Position numbers and translations under genes: made by a program. Below are positions 61,323-64,000 of a stretch of 64,000 bases of DNA, piece by piece. The stretch is from DASPOJ01 sp049790315 (lineage in GTDB: Bacteria; Acidobacteriota; Terriglobia; Acidiferrales; UBA7541). Positions within the stretch are counted from its first letter, which is position 1. Each line of letters opens with the position of its first letter. Below the pieces are notes generated by a model that saw only the letters and a list, made by a program, of their open reading frames with translations, ran no database searches and was not told the origin of the DNA. The stretch is from positions 1 through 64,000 of the forward strand of contig JBAQYV010000056.1 in the NCBI GenBank assembly GCA_049790315.1. Direction: 5' to 3'.

Positions 61323-62528
61323 ATGAATCCGAATCGGCGCGCCGCGTTGCGTGCATTTGAAATGGCGCTAACACTTGCATCTCTTGTTTTGAGTTTCTCG
61401 CTGTGCGGAAGCGCGCAGTCTCAGCAGGTGGCCGCGACGCCGCCGATGGGCTGGAACAGTTGGAACCATTTCGCCGGGAAAATCGACGACGCTACCGTGC
61501 GCGCGCAGGCCGACGCGATGGTCTCCACCGGCATGCGCGACGCCGGCTACGTCTACATCAACATCGACGACACCTGGGAAGGCGAACGCGACGCGCAGGG
61601 CAACATTCAACCCAACAGCAAGTTCCCCGACATGAAAGCCCTCGCCGACTACGTGCACAGCAAGGGCTTGAAACTCGGAATCTATTCAAGTCCCGGAGCC
61701 AAGACCTGCGCGAAATATGAAGGCAGCCTGAATCACGAAGATCAGGACGCTCAAACTTACGCGAATTGGGGAATCGATTATCTGAAATACGATCTTTGCA
61801 GTTACCGGGACGTCATGAAAACCGCCGCTACGCCCGAAGCCGCGCACCAAATGATGGTGGACGCCTACATCAAAATGCGCGACGCGCTTAAAAAGACCGG
61901 CCGCCCGATGGTCTACAGCTTCTGCCAGTATGGCGACGGCGCTGTGTGGCAATGGGCACCCGCGGCCGGCGCGAATCTGTGGCGCACTACCGGAGACATC
62001 AACGATCACTACGCCCGCATGGAGACCATTGGCTTCGAGCAAGCCGGCCTCTCGAAATACGCCGGCCCCGGCCACTGGAACGATCCCGACATGCTTGAAG
62101 TCGGCAACGGCGGAATGACCACCGACGAATACAAAATGCACATGAGTCTCTGGGCTCTCCTCGCCGCGCCTTTGCTTTCCGGCAACGATCTTTCAACGAT
62201 GTCGCCCGAGACGATCGCGCTGCTCACAAATCGCGACGTCATTGCTGTCGACCAGGATCCCGCCGGCAAGCAGGGCGATCGTGTCTGGGCTGAAGGACCG
62301 ATGGAAATCTGGTCGAAACCCATGGCCGATGGATCGCAAGCCGTCGGAATGTTCAATCGCCAACAGGGAACGATGACGTTCTCCGTGGATTTCGCGAAGC
62401 TCGGCTTCACGGGCAAAGTGAAAGTGCGCGATCTGTGGGCCGGCAAAGATCTCGGCACGATGAGCGGCCCGTACACCGCGACGCTCACCGCGCACAGTGT
62501 CATCTTGCTGCGCGTCTGGCCGCAGTGA
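61323..62528 (+). CDS. Secreted alpha-galactosidase, GH27
   Basis: 401 residues from the ATG at 61323 (AAGGGG 6 bp upstream). A signal peptide (LTLASLVLSFSLCGSAQS) precedes TPPMGWNSWNHFAGKI, the classical GH27 start. YLKYDLCSY contains the nucleophile Asp and WRTTGDIND the acid/base Asp; GHWNDPDMLEVGNGG also belongs. The C-terminal beta domain (about 310-401) is complete. It removes terminal alpha-1,6-galactose from galactosides or galactomannan and feeds galactose to GalK. It starts a plus-strand operon. Confidence 0.95.
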   Translation: MNPNRRAALRAFEMALTLASLVLSFSLCGSAQSQQVAATPPMGWNSWNHFAGKIDDATVRAQADAMVSTGMRDAGYVYINIDDTWEGERDAQGNIQPNSKFPDMKALADYVHSKGLKLGIYSSPGAKTCAKYEGSLNHEDQDAQTYANWGIDYLKYDLCSYRDVMKTAATPEAAHQMMVDAYIKMRDALKKTGRPMVYSFCQYGDGAVWQWAPAAGANLWRTTGDINDHYARMETIGFEQAGLSKYAGPGHWNDPDMLEVGNGGMTTDEYKMHMSLWALLAAPLLSGNDLSTMSPETIALLTNRDVIAVDQDPAGKQGDRVWAEGPMEIWSKPMADGSQAVGMFNRQQGTMTFSVDFAKLGFTGKVKVRDLWAGKDLGTMSGPYTATLTAHSVILLRVWPQ

Positions 62529-62622
62529 ATTTCGCCGCGCCGGAAACATGCTCTGCTGCGGCTCGAAACGTGTCTGATACAATCCGTTTGGCAAACCGGC
62601 TTTTGCGTCTAGGAGGAAGCCA

Positions 62623-63849
62623 GTGAACCTGCGTCCATCTGCTCGATGCTGGATGATGTTCGCGTCTGCCGCGATCCTCGTGGCGGCCGCCATTCCCGCC
62701 GTGGCGCAACAAGTCGCGCCCTCGACAGTGCAACAGTCACAAGCGCCACCCACGGCGCGCCCCGCTCCACCCGCGGCGCAAACGGAATTTGTGCCGGCGT
62801 CCCAAGTTTCCCAATCGTTACAACCCAGCGGCGGCGGCTGTCCTGGCACCGTCTTCAAAGTTTTTCAGTTCCCCGCGAACATGATTCCGCGCATTGACGG
62901 CAATGCCGGCGATTGGGACATTGTTCCCGACGACTACGCCATCGGCATCGATCGCATGCACGACGACACCGGCAAGCATCCCGCTCCCGATCCGCAATAT
63001 CTCGATGTGAAAGTGAAAGTCGGCTGGGTGAAAGGCCTCAATCGACTCTATTTTCTCTACCAGGCCTACGACAAATATTGGGATTTCGCGCGCCCCGATT
63101 TGCACAACGACACTTTCGAAATCGTCGTTGACGGCGATCTCTCCGGTGGCCCGCTGATCGCCGAACAGCATCCAAACAAAGATCTCAGCCCCAGCGACGC
63201 CTTTTTTTCATTTCAAAGCGTTCAGGCGCAGAACTACCACATCTTTACTCCCGCCGTGAATAAAGACTGGACCATGATGTGGGGTCCGCAGCAATGGCTG
63301 AAGGAACTGCCGTATTCCAACCACGCTTACAATTACAATTTCAAACCCGGCGAATCCGGCAAACTCACTCTCGAATTTTTCATTACGCCGTTCGACTACG
63401 CCGCCGCTGAAGGCCCGCTGCGCTCCGTCGAATCCAATCTTTACGAAAACAAACTGATCGGCCTCTCCTGGGCCGTGATCGATTACAACGACGTAACCAA
63501 GGAAGGCAACGACGGCTTCTGGAATCTCTCGAACCAGCACAAAATGTATGGCAACGCTTCCTTGCTCTGTGAATTCCGGCTCATGCCCCTCGAGCCGCAA
63601 TTCCGCAAAGCTATTGACGCACAATGGTCCTTCACCGTCGTCGATATGGATCGTCGCCTCGTCGCGTTCAAGGATCTCTCCGCTGGCGCCACCTCATGGA
63701 AATGGGATTTCGGCGACGGCACAGCCTCAACCGAACAAAATCCAATTCACCAATTTCCGCGGTCCGGGCGCTACACCGTTATTCTCGACATTGCTGGACC
63801 CGCCGGAACGTCGCGCCTCTCCAAAGTTTGGGGCGTAAATGTAAAATGA
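62623..63849 (+). CDS. Secreted CBM9-like/PKD-domain protein
   Basis: 408 residues, GTG start with AGGAGG 6 bp upstream. The signal peptide (ASAAILVAAAIPAVAQQ) is followed by a Gln/Pro/Ala-rich linker. Residues about 75-310 look like a CBM9-like carbohydrate-binding domain: PRIDGNAGDWDIVPDDYAI, then YFLYQAYDKYWDF and NDTFEIVVDGDLSGG. A PKD domain with WKWDFGDGTAS and SGRYTVILDIAG ends the protein. No catalytic site is seen. It probably binds a polysaccharide or serves as an outer-membrane-associated accessory to the alpha-galactosidase. Its stop overlaps the next start as ATGA. Confidence 0.85.
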   Translation: MNLRPSARCWMMFASAAILVAAAIPAVAQQVAPSTVQQSQAPPTARPAPPAAQTEFVPASQVSQSLQPSGGGCPGTVFKVFQFPANMIPRIDGNAGDWDIVPDDYAIGIDRMHDDTGKHPAPDPQYLDVKVKVGWVKGLNRLYFLYQAYDKYWDFARPDLHNDTFEIVVDGDLSGGPLIAEQHPNKDLSPSDAFFSFQSVQAQNYHIFTPAVNKDWTMMWGPQQWLKELPYSNHAYNYNFKPGESGKLTLEFFITPFDYAAAEGPLRSVESNLYENKLIGLSWAVIDYNDVTKEGNDGFWNLSNQHKMYGNASLLCEFRLMPLEPQFRKAIDAQWSFTVVDMDRRLVAFKDLSAGATSWKWDFGDGTASTEQNPIHQFPRSGRYTVILDIAGPAGTSRLSKVWGVNVK

Positions 63850-64000
63850 CGCGACGCGTAAAAACAAATGTATCTTTTCGCGGAGCGTTATTATTCCGCT
63901 CCGTGATTTTGTCCGCGGCCCTGCTCGCCGGGGCGTCCTTCGCCGCCGCACAGCAGCCCTCGCCAATCGCTTCCCTGCCCCACCTGCAAAAAAACGGCAA
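63846..64000 (+). CDS. 5' fragment of a secreted protein, possibly a GH35/DUF5597 beta-galactosidase (cut by window edge)
   Basis: Only 51 residues are in the window. The ATG overlaps the previous stop (ATGA). A basic start (TRRVKTNVSFRG) and a hydrophobic run (VILSAALLAGASFAAA) form a signal peptide, then QQPSPIASLPHLQKNG. Secreted DUF5597-containing GH35 proteins, as I recall them, begin with a similar PHLxKxG block, and a beta-galactosidase would fit next to an alpha-galactosidase. The product is a guess from this short stretch; co-translation with the upstream gene is seen directly. Confidence 0.5.
   Translation, partial: MTRRVKTNVSFRGALLFRSVILSAALLAGASFAAAQQPSPIASLPHLQKNG

Overview
The window looks like chromosomal DNA of a soil or plant-litter member of the Acidobacteriota (class Terriglobia or close). 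This is inferred from family content, not from a marker gene: a PadR regulator overlapping an ADOP-type (MacB-like) permease with its prefix domain, giant secreted NHL/YVTN/Ig-like proteins ending in a GTPAG[TS]Y tail, Tat-exported sugar oxidoreductases, and dense pectin and galactan catabolism. The DNA is GC-rich and almost fully coding. I see no insertion sequence, integrase, phage gene or CRISPR array.

Layout. (1) 394-12192 (-): a 3,932-residue secreted protein carrying both a pectin methylesterase domain and a GH28 polygalacturonase domain among NHL propellers and Ig-like repeats. (2) 12844-16564 (+): small cupin, winged-helix and DUF488 proteins, then a cytochrome b/molybdopterin oxidoreductase fusion and an FNR-like flavoprotein. 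(3) tRNA-Arg, a two-domain VOC protein, a PadR/ABC permease pair, and a 39-bp tandem repeat near 21.5 kb. (4) 21632-27314: a BamE-like secreted protein, a GHMP kinase, a NagZ-like GH3, then thymidine kinase, a DUF84 NTP phosphatase with a low-complexity insert and a deoxyribosyltransferase-like protein, ending at tRNA-Gly. (5) 27444-29155: small orphan genes. (6) 29264-35880 (+): an RraA-like protein and a tripartite RND efflux system. (7) 35904-39435: PLP decarboxylase, galE, and an orphan membrane protein.

(8) 39829-54293, almost all (-): a sugar-acid catabolic island. It holds ManD, an SDR, KDPG aldolase, KDG kinase, a hexuronate-type MFS transporter, a Tat-exported Gfo/Idh/MocA oxidoreductase, an exported cupin, UxaC, a RhaM-type mutarotase, a lactonase-type amidohydrolase, a second SDR, a UxaA-family dehydratase and a Tat-exported GH28. 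(9) 55080-58781 (+): a 1,233-residue protein with 16 YVTN repeats that shares its C-terminal module with the giant pectinase. (10) 58852-64000: galT and galK, divergent from a GH27 alpha-galactosidase, a CBM9-like/PKD protein, and the start of a gene cut by the window edge.

Taken together the island can de-esterify and cut homogalacturonan outside the cell (giant protein, GH28), remove alpha-galactosyl residues (GH27), import uronates (MFS), send galacturonate or glucuronate toward 2-keto-3-deoxygluconate (UxaC, ManD, perhaps UxaA) and then pyruvate plus glyceraldehyde 3-phosphate (KdgK, Eda), and run galactose through the Leloir enzymes (GalK, GalT, GalE). A four-gene block (dehydratase, SDR, lactonase, mutarotase) fits a non-phosphorylating L-fucose or L-rhamnose route. 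No dedicated transcription regulator and no classical tagaturonate or fructuronate reductase is in the window.
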